This document shows positions 7,673-17,689 of a stretch of 64,000 nt of DNA, piece by piece (position 1 is the first letter of the stretch; the number at the start of each line of letters is the position of its first letter). The DNA is from Rufibacter immobilis (GTDB lineage Bacteria > Bacteroidota > Bacteroidia > Cytophagales > Hymenobacteraceae): contig NZ_RJJE01000001.1 of NCBI RefSeq assembly GCF_003721565.1, positions 248,001-312,000 of the forward strand. Reading direction: 5' to 3'. The translations under genes and the position numbers were made by a program. Under the pieces are notes generated by a model. That model was not told where the DNA came from. It saw only the letters and a program-made list of their open reading frames with translations, and ran no database searches.

Positions 7673-8881
7673 ATGAAGAAAAAGAAATACTATTGGCTCG
7701 CTCTCCTACTCCTGACGCTGCATTTGCCAGGCTTTACACAAGACTTAAAGACAGATAGAAAAACTGATGTGCTACTGGACCGGACCAAGGGAATCAGAAT
7801 TCTCACCCGCGACTCACTGGCGGGCATCAACCTCCGGTTCAGAATCCAGAGCCGTGCCGAGTTCACCACCCAAGACGGCAACTCCCTTTCGTTGGCCTCA
7901 AAAGGTGGTTACATCAAGCGGCTTCGGCTGCGCACTTCGGGCTTTCTCTACAACAAGAAGCTGACGTACTCTCTTCAACTGGGCTTCTCCCCCGGCGATA
8001 TGGATGTGGCCAACTCCGATCATCCCCAAATTATCAGAGACGCGGTGGTGTATTACCAGTTCACCCCTCGGCTCAAGCTAGGCTTTGGCCAAACCAAACT
8101 ACCCGGCAACCGACAGCGGGTCATCTCCTCCGGCGAACAGCAGTTTGTAGATCGCTCCATTGTGAACGCCACCTTTACCCTTGACCGCGACTTCGGGCTT
8201 TTCGCTTCTTACCGGCACCAGATTGGTGCTGTGCCGGTGCGCCTGCAAGCCGCCCTCTCTAACGGCGATGGCCGAAACACTTCTCCCCTTGCAGGTTCTG
8301 GATTGGCGTATACCGCCCGGGCCGAAGTCCTCCCATTAGGGGAGTTCACCATGGACGGAGATTATTTTGAGGGAGATTGGGTACGCGAACCTACTCCCAA
8401 GCTGTCTGTAGGGATTGGCTTCTCAGAAAATGACAATGCTTACCGCACCGGCGGACAGATTGGAGCAGAGGTCTCGGGGTTCACAGACCTACAATCGGCC
8501 ATGGCCGATCTGGTTTTCAAGTACAACGGTTGGGCTACATACCACGAGTGGATTCAGCGGGAAGGAAGTCATCTGGTGTTCCCGGCAGAAGCCGACGATC
8601 TGCAGTATGTGTACGCCGGCCAAGGCTACAATGGGCAGGTAAGCTATCAGTTTCCCAACCATTTTGAACTGGCGGGGCGTTATTCAGTCATCACTCCGGA
8701 ACGGGAGATTCAGCACCTGACCCTCCAGACGAAACAATACACGGTGGCAGCCAACTATTACGTAAACTGGCACCGCATCAAGCTGCAATCTGACCTCACC
8801 TACCAAACCCAGGAAGACTTAGCCGCCAACACTACCCAAGACAATTGGATTCTGCGCCTGCAACTGGAGCTGGGTATTTAA
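7673..8881 (+). CDS. Outer-membrane porin of the phosphate-selective (OprO/OprP) type
   Basis: The 402-residue protein starts at ATG 7673 (MKKKKYYWLAL) with a signal peptide ending near GFTQ. The longer open frame from 7565 lacks a signal peptide at its N-terminus and is rejected. The body is beta-rich with alternating aromatic and polar residues (RLRTSGFLYNKKLTYSLQLG, LKLGFGQTKLPGNRQR) and ends in a strand (WILRLQLELGI), as in outer-membrane barrels. It resembles the porin O/P family; in Bacteroidota many such proteins are general or phosphate-related channels, so specificity is open. It stands alone on the plus strand between minus-strand genes. Confidence 0.8.
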   Translation: MKKKKYYWLALLLLTLHLPGFTQDLKTDRKTDVLLDRTKGIRILTRDSLAGINLRFRIQSRAEFTTQDGNSLSLASKGGYIKRLRLRTSGFLYNKKLTYSLQLGFSPGDMDVANSDHPQIIRDAVVYYQFTPRLKLGFGQTKLPGNRQRVISSGEQQFVDRSIVNATFTLDRDFGLFASYRHQIGAVPVRLQAALSNGDGRNTSPLAGSGLAYTARAEVLPLGEFTMDGDYFEGDWVREPTPKLSVGIGFSENDNAYRTGGQIGAEVSGFTDLQSAMADLVFKYNGWATYHEWIQREGSHLVFPAEADDLQYVYAGQGYNGQVSYQFPNHFELAGRYSVITPEREIQHLTLQTKQYTVAANYYVNWHRIKLQSDLTYQTQEDLAANTTQDNWILRLQLELGI

Positions 8882-8925
8882 TTAACCCGATAACCCGAGT
8901 TGCGCGGTTTACCGCCCAACAGTGA

Positions 8926-9010
8926 TACCCACCCCTACCCCTCCAAAGAGGGGAATAATCTGCAAAGTTAGCAGGAGAAAGTCCCCTCCTTGGAGGGGTA
9001 GGGGTGGGTA
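8926..9010. repeat. Inverted repeat with 29-base arms
   Basis: The left arm (8926-8954, tacccacccctacccctcc...) and right arm (8982-9010, ...ggaggggtaggggtgggta) are inverted copies with few mismatches around a 27-base spacer. It lies between the convergent porin and M20 genes, so it could form a long terminator-like hairpin for both. The related C/G-rich unit ccccct...agggggt recurs at 25203-25231 and in the 34349-34546 element. Confidence 0.8.
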
Positions 9011-9039
9011 ATGTGGCAACTGCTTTGATAAAGCATTAA

Positions 9040-10245
9040 CTAGATTTTACCTCCCAGCGACTGAAGCTCCTGGATGGCCAACCAGGCCATGAGGCCGCTG
9101 CCCACCTCTAATGCGTCTTCGTCAATGTTGAAGGTAGGCGTATGCACCCCGGAGGTGATTCCCTGCGCTTCATTGCGGGTACCTAATCTATAGAAACACG
9201 CATCTGTTTGTTGGGAGTAGTAGGCGAAATCCTCAGCGGCCATCCACATATCCAGCTCCACCACATTTTCCGGCCCCAGATAGGCCTCAGCGGCGGCGCG
9301 GGCGCGGGCTACCAGCGCCGGATCATTTTTCAGGAACGGGTAGCCGTCCATGATGGTGATATCACAGGAGCCGCCCATGCTTTCGCAGAGGCCTTCGGCC
9401 AGTTGCTTTATTTTTTGTTTGGCTTCGGCGCGCCAGGCCTCATCCATGGTCCGGAAGGTGCCTTCTATCTTCACTTCACCCGGAATCACGTTGGTGGCAC
9501 CGTTGGCGATCACCTTCCCGAAGGACAGCACCGACGGTGTTTTGGGGTTAGCCCTGCGGCTCACAATCTGCTGAAGCGCCACCAACAGATGCGCTGAAAT
9601 CAAGACTGGATCCACCAGTTGCTCCGGCAAGCCGCCGTGGCCGCCTTTGCCTTTCACGGTGATGTAGATTTCATCGGCACTGGCCATATACATCCCAGAA
9701 CGGAACCCTACTTTCCCGGCCGGCAGAAACGGGAATACGTGCTGCCCCATAATGCTTTGGGGAACCGGGTTTTGGAGCACGCCTTCTTTGATCATTAGGG
9801 AGGCTCCGCCTGGGAACTTCTCCTCACCGGGCTGAAAGATCAGTTTTACCGTACCTTCAAATTCGTCTTTCAATTCCTGCAAAATGCGGGCGGTGGTTAA
9901 GAGGGAAGATGTATGCACATCATGCCCGCAGGCGTGCATCACCCCTTCATTTCTTGATTTATACGCGACCTCGTTGGTCTCCAGAATGGGCAGGGCATCT
10001 AAATCGGCCCGCAGGGCGGTGGTGGCTTTCTCTGGGTTTCTGCCTTTCACCAAGGCCACTATTCCCGTTTCGGTCATCCGCTCGGGCTTCAGGCCGTATT
10101 CCTGCAGTTTCCGGAACACGTACGCTGAGGTTTCATATTCCTGAAAGGATAGCTCCGGGTTCTGGTGCAGGTGGTGGCGGGTAGCCACGGTGTCTGCGGC
10201 ATAGGTATGGGCCAGGGTTTGAATGCGGGCTGCTAAATTTTCCAT
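9040..10245 (-). CDS. M20-family amidohydrolase (hippurate / N-acyl-amino-acid hydrolase-like)
   Basis: The 401-residue protein is a full-length M20D-type hydrolase. Visible metal-site residues are Cys106 and His108 (HACGHDVHTS) and the PGEE motif at about 139-142. A dimerisation domain sits in the middle (KGKGGHGGLPEQLVDP), and a late His-containing segment (TSGVHTPTFNID) closes the active site. These enzymes remove acyl groups from amino acids or related amides in the cytoplasm; the natural substrate cannot be read from sequence. A perfect palindrome copy separates it from the upstream lipoprotein gene. Confidence 0.9.
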   Translation of the reverse strand: MENLAARIQTLAHTYAADTVATRHHLHQNPELSFQEYETSAYVFRKLQEYGLKPERMTETGIVALVKGRNPEKATTALRADLDALPILETNEVAYKSRNEGVMHACGHDVHTSSLLTTARILQELKDEFEGTVKLIFQPGEEKFPGGASLMIKEGVLQNPVPQSIMGQHVFPFLPAGKVGFRSGMYMASADEIYITVKGKGGHGGLPEQLVDPVLISAHLLVALQQIVSRRANPKTPSVLSFGKVIANGATNVIPGEVKIEGTFRTMDEAWRAEAKQKIKQLAEGLCESMGGSCDITIMDGYPFLKNDPALVARARAAAEAYLGPENVVELDMWMAAEDFAYYSQQTDACFYRLGTRNEAQGITSGVHTPTFNIDEDALEVGSGLMAWLAIQELQSLGGKI

Positions 10246-10292
10246 AGGAAAAAGGCTAGTAAGTAAAAGCCAAAGGTACGGCTATAAAATGA

Positions 10293-10342
10293 TTCCGCCG
10301 TTTAGGGGCTGTTTTTGGAAAAACAGCCCCTAAACGGCGGAA
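10293..10342. repeat. Perfect palindrome family copy (50 bases)
   Basis: A perfect palindrome: core gtttaggggctgttttt plus outer copy-specific bases ttccgcc / ggcggaa. It begins 19 bases after the stop codon of the SPOR-like lipoprotein gene. Confidence 0.92.
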
Positions 10343-10361
10343 GATGATTTGAAGAATCTAA

Positions 10362-10913
10362 CTATTTGGGAATATTGATGGTTTCCTGCACCAGCAGGGC
10401 GTTGGGCAGCAAGTCCTGAATCTTGGTAAGAGCGACCTGAGCCTCTACTCTGCTCATGAAATCTCCAATCTTTAACTGATAGGTGGGTTGCTTAAACGTA
10501 AGGTAGTCTTTCTGCTCTGGCAGCCGCCTCACAATGTTGTTCCGCAGGTCCATAGCTGTTTTGCGCTCTACCCCTGTATAGGCAAGAATACGGTAACCCG
10601 CCGCATATTTGATGTTCCGGTTTACCTGCACCACACTGTCCATGAGCAGCGTCACCTGGTTGCGTACGTGGTTAGCGGGAGCCGCCGGCGCCATGGGCAC
10701 CGATGAACTGGCCGTGGCCGCAGGAATGGAAGGGCGGTACTTCTTGGTGTCTACCAGCGTAGAAGAACCACTGCCGTTTCTGTTGTCTGATGAACGGGCA
10801 GAACTGTTGGAAGCGGCACCGTTACCCGTTGAGCCACCGGTGGCCGCGCAACTCATCATGGCGCCCAAGCAAAGGAAGGCGAAAAATCTGGATGTCATGT
10901 TTCTCCAAGTCAT
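10362..10913 (-). CDS. Lipoprotein with SPOR-like C-terminal region
   Basis: The 183-residue protein has a lipoprotein signal with lipobox cysteine at residue 22 (GAMMSC), a Ser/Asn/Gly-rich linker (about 23-75), and a C-terminal region of about 80 residues (GYRILAYTGVERKTAMDLRN, then QLKIGDFMSRVEAQVALTKI). The latter has the spacing of SPOR domains, which bind denuded glycan strands of peptidoglycan. The SPOR assignment is by pattern only. The start overlaps the deoC stop by four bases (ATGA type), so translation is coupled to deoC. Met6 is an alternative start that keeps the lipobox. Confidence 0.7.
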   Translation of the reverse strand: MTWRNMTSRFFAFLCLGAMMSCAATGGSTGNGAASNSSARSSDNRNGSGSSTLVDTKKYRPSIPAATASSSVPMAPAAPANHVRNQVTLLMDSVVQVNRNIKYAAGYRILAYTGVERKTAMDLRNNIVRRLPEQKDYLTFKQPTYQLKIGDFMSRVEAQVALTKIQDLLPNALLVQETINIPK

Positions 10914-11581
10914 AGCAACGAAACGCCGGAGGATGTTCCAATCCGGTCTGCTCCTGCGTTTACCAACGCAAGGGCGGCTTCCTTGGTTTTGATGCCGCCC
11001 GAGGCTTTGATTTTAATATGTTGGGGTAAATTGGCACGCATGAGGAGCACATCTTCCATCTGGGCGCCAGTGGCCGCAAAACCGGTGGAGGTCTTCACGT
11101 AATCTGCCTCGGCTTCGGTACAGATTTCACAGGCTTTCATAATTTCCTCCTCAGAAAGCAACGCCGTCTCAATGATTACTTTCAGAATGGCGTTTTTAAA
11201 GTGGCACAGGGTACTGAGTTCATGCAATTCAGACACTACCTCCTCATACTTGCCAGATTTGAAGGCGGCTATGTTCATGACCACGTCAATCTCCGTGGCG
11301 CCCTCAGACAAAGCCTGGTGGGCCTCAAAGAATTTTACTTTGGCCAACTGGTAACCTAACGGAAAACCCACCACGGTAGCCACCTGTACACCGGAATCTT
11401 GCAGGGCGGCTACGGCCTGCTTTACAAAGCATGGTGGCACACACACTGCCGCAAACCTGTGTTGAAGGGCTTCCTGGCAGAGTTGTGCCACCATGGCATT
11501 GGTGGTATCAGGCCTGAGCACAGTATGGTCTATATACTGTGCCAGGCTCTGTTCCGGTGAAATTTTAATTTTCGTCTTCAA
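10910..11581 (-). CDS. deoC: Deoxyribose-phosphate aldolase
   Basis: The 223-residue protein is a class I aldolase that cleaves 2-deoxyribose-5-phosphate to acetaldehyde and glyceraldehyde-3-phosphate in deoxynucleoside salvage. Catalytic positions are visible: Asp99 (TEIDVVMN), Schiff-base Lys163 (DYVKTSTGF) and Lys192 (IKASGGIK). The phosphate-binding glycine loop [10 protein letters not shown] lies near the C-terminus. It overlaps the end of secA by 17 bases and the following lipoprotein gene by four, so it sits in a secA-deoC-lipoprotein transcript. No other deo gene is present. Confidence 0.96.
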   Translation of the reverse strand: MKTKIKISPEQSLAQYIDHTVLRPDTTNAMVAQLCQEALQHRFAAVCVPPCFVKQAVAALQDSGVQVATVVGFPLGYQLAKVKFFEAHQALSEGATEIDVVMNIAAFKSGKYEEVVSELHELSTLCHFKNAILKVIIETALLSEEEIMKACEICTEAEADYVKTSTGFAATGAQMEDVLLMRANLPQHIKIKASGGIKTKEAALALVNAGADRIGTSSGVSLL

Positions 11582-14500
11582 GGAGTACGCAACGGTTGTT
11601 GAGCAAATCGTTCTCTACGTTCTTGAATTTTACGTCTTTCAGGACGCGCCCATCTGTGTACTGCACATTGACGCGGTCATTGCGGCCTGCCATTTTCTCT
11701 GCTCTCACGGGTACCTGCTTAGGGGCGGGCGCCTGCGGCATAGACGGCATGGAAGGCACAGACTCTTCTAAGGTAGAGTGTACTTCTTCTTTCTGCTCAT
11801 GCAATCTTGGCGGTCTTGGCGCCTGCGGCTGACGGGCCTCCTGCACAGGGGCAGGCTGCTCTTCCTGTACCGGCAGGTTGGCTTTGAACAGGAACGAAAT
11901 GGTTTCTTCGTTCACCTTGCTGATCATGCGCTTGAACAACTCAAACGATTCAAACTTATAAATCAACAACGGATCTTTCTGCTCATACACCGCATTCTGC
12001 ACGCTCTGCTTCAGGTCATCCATCTCGCGGAGGTGCTGGGTCCAGGCCTGGTCAATGGTAGCCAGCGTGATCACTTTCTCCACGGTCTTGATCAACTCAC
12101 GTCCGTGGCTGTTCACTACTTTCTCCAGGTTAGCTACTGCGGTGATCTGCTTGCGACCGTCTGAGAACGGAACAGCTATGTTCTCAATCATCGGCCCGCG
12201 GTTCTCATAGATGTCTGCCATGATAGGCGCAGACTGGTCCATGATCTGTTGGTTTTTGGCCAGGTAGAAGTCCAGCGCCTCATTGTACAGGCGGTTCATC
12301 AACGTATCTACCGACTGCGAGGCGAGCTCCTGCGCCGTGATGGCTGAGTTGAAACCATACACTCTAATGATGTGCAGCAGGAAGTCCTCATGGTTACCGG
12401 TGGCTTTGTACGTCTGTACAATGTCCTCGGTCACGTCATAGATCATGTTCCAGATGTCCAGCTCCAGGCGCTCTCCGTAGAGGGCGTTGCGGCGGCGTTT
12501 GTATACCACTTCGCGCTGGGCGTTCATCACGTCATCATATTCCAAGAGGCGCTTCCGGGTCCCGAAGTTGTTTTCCTCTACTTTCTTCTGCGCTCTTTCA
12601 ATGGAGTTGGTGATCATGGAGTGCTGAATCACTTCGCCTTCTTCCAGACCCATTCTGTCCATGAGACGCGCAATACGGTCAGAACCGAAGAGACGCATCA
12701 AACTGTCTTCCAAGGAAACGAAAAACTGGGACGATCCTGGGTCACCCTGACGGCCGGAACGACCTCTCAACTGACGGTCTACCCGGCGGGACTCGTGGCG
12801 TTCTGTACCAATAATGGCCAGACCACCGGCGGCTTTAGATTCTGGTGTCAATTTGATGTCTGTACCACGGCCCGCCATGTTAGTGGCAATGGTCACGGTA
12901 CCTGGTTTACCGGCTTCGGCTACAATCTCAGCCTCGCGCTGGTGGTGCTTGGCGTTGAGTACCTGATGCGGAATGCCGCGAAGTTTCAGCATGCGGCTTA
13001 CCAGCTCAGAAATTTCCACGGAAGTGGTACCCACCAGTACCGGACGTCCGGCTTTGGTCAGGTTCTGGATTTCCTCGGCCACGGCGTTGTACTTCTCACG
13101 CATGGTTTTGTACACCTTGTCGTGCTCGTCTTTACGCTGGGCTACGCGGTTGGTAGGAATCACTACCACGTCCAGTTTATAGATTTCCCAGAACTCACCG
13201 GCTTCCGTTTCAGCGGTACCGGTCATACCGGCCAGCTTGTGGTACATCCGGAAGTAGTTCTGCAAGGTAACGGTGGCGTACGTTTGGGTAGCGTCTTCTA
13301 CGCGCACGTTCTCTTTGGCTTCAATGGCCTGGTGCAAACCGTCTGAGTAACGACGGCCTTCCATGACACGGCCAGTCTGCTCGTCTACAATCTTCACCTT
13401 GCGGTCTTCGGTCACAATGTACTCTGTGTCCTTCTCAAACAGGGTGTAGGCTTTGAGCAACTGGTTAATGGTGTGCACCCGCTGCGATTTCTCCTGGTAC
13501 TCCTGGATGAGGCGCTCTTTCTGGTGCAACTTGTCATCTGCGGAAAGTTCCTGGTGGTTCTCAATGGCCGCCAGCTCAGTCCCAATGTCTGGCAAGATGA
13601 ACAGGTTTGGATCTTCGCCCTGGCCGGTGATCAAGTCAATCCCTTTTTCGGTTAACTCAATCTGGTTGTGCTTCTCGTCAATGGTGAAAAACAAAGGCTT
13701 GTCGGCCTCTGGCATTTGGCGGGAATGGTCTTGCAGATAGAAAGCCTCGGTCTTCAGCAAAATCTGGCGCACGCCGGTTTCACTCAGGAACTTGATCAAG
13801 GGCTTGTTTTTAGGCAAACCGCGGTAAGCCCGGAACAAGGCCAAACCTCCTTCTTTGTCGTTTCCTTCTTTGATCAGGCGTTTGGCTTCTACCAGGTAGT
13901 TGCTCACCAGTTTGCGTTGATTTTCTACCAGAGCGGCTACTCTTGGTTTTAGCAGGTAGAACTCATGCTCATCGCCGCGCGGTACGGGACCAGAGATGAT
14001 CAAAGGCGTACGGGCATCATCAATAAGAACGGAGTCCACCTCATCTACCATGGCGTAGTGGTGCTTGCGCTGCACCAGTTCACCTGTCTCACGGGCCATG
14101 TTGTCGCGCAGGTAGTCAAACCCGAACTCGTTGTTGGTACCGTAGGTGATGTCTGCCAGGTAAGCCTTGCGGCGGGCGTCTGTGTTAGGTTGGTGTTTGT
14201 CTATGCAGTCAATGGTGATACCGTGGAACTCAAACAACGGCGCCATCCACTCAGAGTCACGCTTGGCCAGGTAATCGTTCACGGTTACCACGTGCACACC
14301 GCGTTTGGCCAGGGCATTGAGGAAGGAAGGCAAGGTAGCCACCAGAGTTTTACCCTCACCGGTCGCCATCTCGGCAATTTTACCCTGGTGCAACACAATC
14401 CCCCCAATCAGCTGCACGTCATAGTGCATCATGTCCCAGACTACCTCAGTACCGGCGGCGTTCCAACGGTTAGCCCAAATAGCCTGGTCGCCGTTGATCT

Positions 14501-14951
14501 GTACGTTGGGTTTGCGGGCCGCAATTTCACGGTCAAAGTCGGTGGCGGTTACTACCAGTTGGCTGTTCTCTTTAAGGCGGCGGGCAGTTTCCTTCACAAT
14601 AGCGAATGCCTGTGGCAGCACTTCCATGAGCACCACTTCCAGATCTTTGTTGCGGTCTTTCTCCAGTTGGTCTATCTGGATGAAAACCTCCTCCTTCTGT
14701 GCAATATCCAGCTCCGGCTCATTCTCTATGCGTTGGTGCAGAGCCCCGATTTTATCATCAATGGGTTTCAGACGTTCGGCAATGGTGGCTTGCACCTCTT
14801 GCGTGCGGTTCCGCAATTGGTCATCAGACAGGGAGGCCAGACGGGCAAACTCCTGGTTGATGAGCGCCACATACGGCAACACGCCCTTGATATCCCGATC
14901 CGACTTGGTTCCGAATATCTTGGCGACCGTCTTCCCAAAAAAATCAAACAT
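11565..14951 (-). CDS. secA: Preprotein translocase ATPase SecA
   Basis: The 1128-residue protein drives post-translational export through SecYEG. It has Walker A GEGKT at residues 198-202, the [13 protein letters not shown] Walker B region, the second nucleotide-binding domain ([29 protein letters not shown]) and the helical scaffold. It is some 220 residues longer than E. coli SecA, mainly because of an insertion near residues 330-500, a known feature of Bacteroidota SecA. The C-terminus is a Pro/Gln-rich linker ending LLEDEN without the cysteine zinc motif for SecB, though a short basic domain precedes it. It heads an operon with deoC. Confidence 0.97.
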   Translation of the reverse strand: MFDFFGKTVAKIFGTKSDRDIKGVLPYVALINQEFARLASLSDDQLRNRTQEVQATIAERLKPIDDKIGALHQRIENEPELDIAQKEEVFIQIDQLEKDRNKDLEVVLMEVLPQAFAIVKETARRLKENSQLVVTATDFDREIAARKPNVQINGDQAIWANRWNAAGTEVVWDMMHYDVQLIGGIVLHQGKIAEMATGEGKTLVATLPSFLNALAKRGVHVVTVNDYLAKRDSEWMAPLFEFHGITIDCIDKHQPNTDARRKAYLADITYGTNNEFGFDYLRDNMARETGELVQRKHHYAMVDEVDSVLIDDARTPLIISGPVPRGDEHEFYLLKPRVAALVENQRKLVSNYLVEAKRLIKEGNDKEGGLALFRAYRGLPKNKPLIKFLSETGVRQILLKTEAFYLQDHSRQMPEADKPLFFTIDEKHNQIELTEKGIDLITGQGEDPNLFILPDIGTELAAIENHQELSADDKLHQKERLIQEYQEKSQRVHTINQLLKAYTLFEKDTEYIVTEDRKVKIVDEQTGRVMEGRRYSDGLHQAIEAKENVRVEDATQTYATVTLQNYFRMYHKLAGMTGTAETEAGEFWEIYKLDVVVIPTNRVAQRKDEHDKVYKTMREKYNAVAEEIQNLTKAGRPVLVGTTSVEISELVSRMLKLRGIPHQVLNAKHHQREAEIVAEAGKPGTVTIATNMAGRGTDIKLTPESKAAGGLAIIGTERHESRRVDRQLRGRSGRQGDPGSSQFFVSLEDSLMRLFGSDRIARLMDRMGLEEGEVIQHSMITNSIERAQKKVEENNFGTRKRLLEYDDVMNAQREVVYKRRRNALYGERLELDIWNMIYDVTEDIVQTYKATGNHEDFLLHIIRVYGFNSAITAQELASQSVDTLMNRLYNEALDFYLAKNQQIMDQSAPIMADIYENRGPMIENIAVPFSDGRKQITAVANLEKVVNSHGRELIKTVEKVITLATIDQAWTQHLREMDDLKQSVQNAVYEQKDPLLIYKFESFELFKRMISKVNEETISFLFKANLPVQEEQPAPVQEARQPQAPRPPRLHEQKEEVHSTLEESVPSMPSMPQAPAPKQVPVRAEKMAGRNDRVNVQYTDGRVLKDVKFKNVENDLLNNRCVLLEDEN

Positions 14952-14984
14952 AAAATACTATTTAAGATGTACTTGATTCAATTT

Positions 14985-14992
14985 CAAAAATA
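14985..14992 (-). promoter_or_regulatory. Possible -7 element of secA
   Basis: TATTTTTG on the minus strand fits the Bacteroidota TAnnTTTG element and lies 33 bases upstream of the secA ATG. No TTG at ideal -33 spacing is present, so this is tentative. Confidence 0.4.
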
Positions 14993-15109
14993 AGCGGATT
15001 TTCCGACAAATTCCTATTAAGCCAAAACAATACCAGTTGCAGATCAGTTTCCTAAGCCTGACGGGATGGCAGAGAAAGTTTGAATTTCTCCGGTCACAAC
15101 CCATAAAAA

Positions 15110-15173
15110 GATGCACTATTCCCGTTTAGGGGCTCTTTTTGGAAAAAGAGCCCCTAAACGGGAATAGTGCATC
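15110..15173. repeat. Perfect 64-base palindrome of the gtttag family
   Basis: The core gtttaggggctcttttt is flanked by 14 copy-specific bases that pair perfectly (gatgcactattccc on the left, its exact complement on the right). It is the longest perfect palindrome in the window and is not next to a stop codon. Confidence 0.95.
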
Positions 15174-15380
15174 CCAGCCTCTAAGCAGGACAGTAATACC
15201 CAAGGGTAGACCATAGAGTATCCGGCTCTGACGCCTGATCCAAAAAGATTCTGGAGCCAAGAAAACAAAGGAAAAGCAATCGTTTACCAACTGTTTAAAA
15301 CCGCAATTTCTGCCAGTCATAATAGGTAAAAACGAACTGTTCAGGGCGTTAAGGAGGACAGGACTAGCCAGACACAAAAA

Positions 15381-15424
15381 TTCCGTTTAGGGGCTCTTTT
15401 TGGAAAAAGAGCCCCTAAACGGAA
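15381..15424. repeat. Perfect palindrome family copy (44 bases)
   Basis: The core is perfect and the outer bases ttcc / ggaa also pair. It begins 18 bases after the stop codon of the GH1-RmlD gene. Confidence 0.92.
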
Positions 15425-15442
15425 AGATATCTTCACCTAAGC

Positions 15443-17689
15443 CTAAGCCCCCGCCGACAGCAAAGATTGGTCTGCCACCTCCTCTTCTTGCGGGGGCAGC
15501 GAGGGCCGTACCGGGAACTGCGTCGCGTGCAGGAAACGCTGCAACGCATCTTCCACGGTGGGCAAAACGCCTCTCTTCACCGTGCCCAGCCCTGAAAACA
15601 TTGGTCTAGCCGCAGGCTGCCCTATCTTGGCCGAGGGCACCGCTTCCAGCCATGGTTTGGGATCTAGACCGGCCATATTGGCAGCCAAGGCGGCAAACTC
15701 GGCCCAACTGTAGGTTCCTCTGTTTGCCAAATGCCAAATGCCACTTTCTGCGTCTATAAGTAAATCTAAGGTAGTATTGACCAGATCAGGAACGTAGGTT
15801 GGGGTAATGAACTGGTCTGCCGCCGCCTCAAGCGGTTCCTGCCGCACCATCGCCTTCAGGGCATGATAAACGAAATTATGCTCGTCCCAGGGTCCGAAGA
15901 AAGCACTGGTCCTGATGACAAGGGCCGTGGGCATGGCCGCCAGCACCTGCGCTTCGGCTTCAGCTTTGCTGCGTCCGTACACATTCAGGGGCTGAGGGGT
16001 ATCTTGCTCAGTGTAAACAACCATTTTCTCGCCTCCAAAAACCAGATCTGAAGAGAAGGTCACCAGTTGCACTTGCTCCTCCTGACAGATTTTCGCCAGA
16101 ACCGCAGGCCCCAGGGTATTCTCCCGGAAACAGGCTTCCGGCTCCTGTTCGGCTTGGTCTACCCGCACGTAACCGGCAGTATTCACTACGGCCCAAGGTT
16201 TATATTGAGTTAAGGCTTTTCTAACAGAATCTTCATTGGTGATGTCCATCTGCTGGCGCGAGAGCAGCACATACGGAATACCCCGAATATCGCAGACACG
16301 GGCGAAGGCACGGCCCAGGGTTCCGGTGGCTCCCGTGATCAGGAGTGGCTGAAGCTTAGAGCCCTGTTTTGATTTGTTCAGGGAAATATCCCACACCTCC
16401 GGGCACTCCGCCGAGGGCGGATACACGCTGCGGCAGGCACGGTTCCACCAACCTGGCACCTGTAACAGAGGGTGCCGCTCCGCTCCTGAGGCTATACCCG
16501 TGAGCAATTCTGAAACAGCGGTACGGGCAGGTTCCCCGCCGCGCAGGTCATACACGCCCATTTCATAATGGCCTCTGTTCTGTGTGAGCAGGCTGTTCCA
16601 GTCATAGGCGCCCAACAAGGTCCAGGCAGTGACGCCTAATACGTTTTTGCCCTGTTCTTTTAGCAGCGAGGCGGCATCCCAGACCTCCGTGAACCAGCGC
16701 ATCTGTTCCTCGCGGGTACAGCATAGGTGCGCTTCCGTGATAGCGACGGGTAGATTATAGCGGTCACAAGCCTGTTCCAGTATCTTCTGTGCGCCCAAAG
16801 GGGAAGCCGCCTGTACGCGTACCGCCTCCACGTCCGCATAGCGGTGTTTCTGGTTGCTGCCGTGCGTGTGCCAAGGATAATCAGCGATGTGCTCATCTAA
16901 ATAACGCTCGCTGGTGACGTAGTAATTGACCCCAATCACGTTGGGCGGGCATGGGTTCTCTAGCAGTTCCAGCAAGAGCGTTTCCGGGGCCTTGGCTTTG
17001 AGCAGATAGTTCCAAAGGGGGTGCTGCTGGTTTACCTTTCCGCAGAGCAGATCCCAAGTGAGCCACCGGCGGTGGTTCTCAAAGTCTGCCTGGTATTGCA
17101 AGGCGGGGGTGCTGTGCGAGTATCCCAGGTCATCGGTCTGCACCAGCTGGGCGCTAGGGTTGATCTCCCTGATGGCCTCCATGGCTAGTTTGGTTCCCTG
17201 TATCTGGTTCAGCAAAGCTTTGACGAAGGACGCATCGTCTCTGGTATGCGGATACCACAGGCCGTACAAGGCGCTGAACCGGGCAGTGGTCAGGGGTTCA
17301 TTGATAGGGGTGTAATACGTAACCCAAGGGAATTGCCGGGCCACCGCACGTGCGTATTGCGCAAATTTATGGGGGAAGTCCTCGTCTATGAGGTGGGTGT
17401 ACCGGGGGCCGCTGCCATGATGCAGCAACCCCACGATAGGTTCAATAGTTAATTCACGGAGCCGATTCAGGCGCTCGGTAGCCCAGTCCCAGTTCTTTTG
17501 TTCTGGGTGGTCTGGCGCCACACTTTCCCATAGCACCGGATACCGTATTTTTTTGATGCCCAGCTCTGCGAACAGATCTAAATCTGACAGCCGCCGCGCA
17601 TGCCCGCTTTGGGCAAGCTGATCAAAGTACTGCTCTCCTACACGGTTTACGGTACACTCAACGCCGCCCCAAAGCTCAATGTTTGCCAT
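15443..17689 (-). CDS. Fusion of GH1-like glycoside hydrolase and RmlD-like sugar-nucleotide reductase
   Basis: The 748-residue protein has two parts. Residues 1 to about 395 resemble family 1 glycoside hydrolases: acid/base Glu131 in TPINEP, candidate nucleophile Glu319 in VAITEAH, and WTLLGAYDWNSLL near the end. Residues about 446-715 resemble dTDP-4-dehydrorhamnose reductases: nucleotide loop ITGATGTLG (451-459), Ser residues in TFSSDLVF, and Tyr571-x3-Lys575 (YGRSK). There is no signal peptide, so it is cytoplasmic. Its start overlaps the UDP-galactopyranose mutase gene by 14 bases, linking it to surface polysaccharide synthesis. A joint activity on a nucleotide or lipid-linked sugar is inference; the GH1 half may be a structural or degenerate module. 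Confidence 0.82.
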   Translation of the reverse strand: MANIELWGGVECTVNRVGEQYFDQLAQSGHARRLSDLDLFAELGIKKIRYPVLWESVAPDHPEQKNWDWATERLNRLRELTIEPIVGLLHHGSGPRYTHLIDEDFPHKFAQYARAVARQFPWVTYYTPINEPLTTARFSALYGLWYPHTRDDASFVKALLNQIQGTKLAMEAIREINPSAQLVQTDDLGYSHSTPALQYQADFENHRRWLTWDLLCGKVNQQHPLWNYLLKAKAPETLLLELLENPCPPNVIGVNYYVTSERYLDEHIADYPWHTHGSNQKHRYADVEAVRVQAASPLGAQKILEQACDRYNLPVAITEAHLCCTREEQMRWFTEVWDAASLLKEQGKNVLGVTAWTLLGAYDWNSLLTQNRGHYEMGVYDLRGGEPARTAVSELLTGIASGAERHPLLQVPGWWNRACRSVYPPSAECPEVWDISLNKSKQGSKLQPLLITGATGTLGRAFARVCDIRGIPYVLLSRQQMDITNEDSVRKALTQYKPWAVVNTAGYVRVDQAEQEPEACFRENTLGPAVLAKICQEEQVQLVTFSSDLVFGGEKMVVYTEQDTPQPLNVYGRSKAEAEAQVLAAMPTALVIRTSAFFGPWDEHNFVYHALKAMVRQEPLEAAADQFITPTYVPDLVNTTLDLLIDAESGIWHLANRGTYSWAEFAALAANMAGLDPKPWLEAVPSAKIGQPAARPMFSGLGTVKRGVLPTVEDALQRFLHATQFPVRPSLPPQEEEVADQSLLSAGA

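Larger units (their letters stand above)
14952..15442. other. Long intergenic region carrying two palindrome copies
   Basis: This 491-base stretch lies between the secA start and the end of the GH1-RmlD gene. It holds the secA promoter region, a 64-base perfect palindrome and a 44-base palindrome about 207 bases apart. An 83-codon frame between them has no recognisable features. I see no RNA gene. Confidence 0.6.

Noticed and set aside
12372-14993. Long plus-strand frames of 324 and 342 codons opposite secA
   Set aside because: They mirror the codon pattern of secA, are rich in His/Val/Gly typical of antisense frames, and have no domain or start-site support.
15126-15377. 83-codon minus-strand frame between two palindromes
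   Set aside because: Its end lies inside one palindrome and its start at the edge of the other, no conserved feature, and the frame is short.
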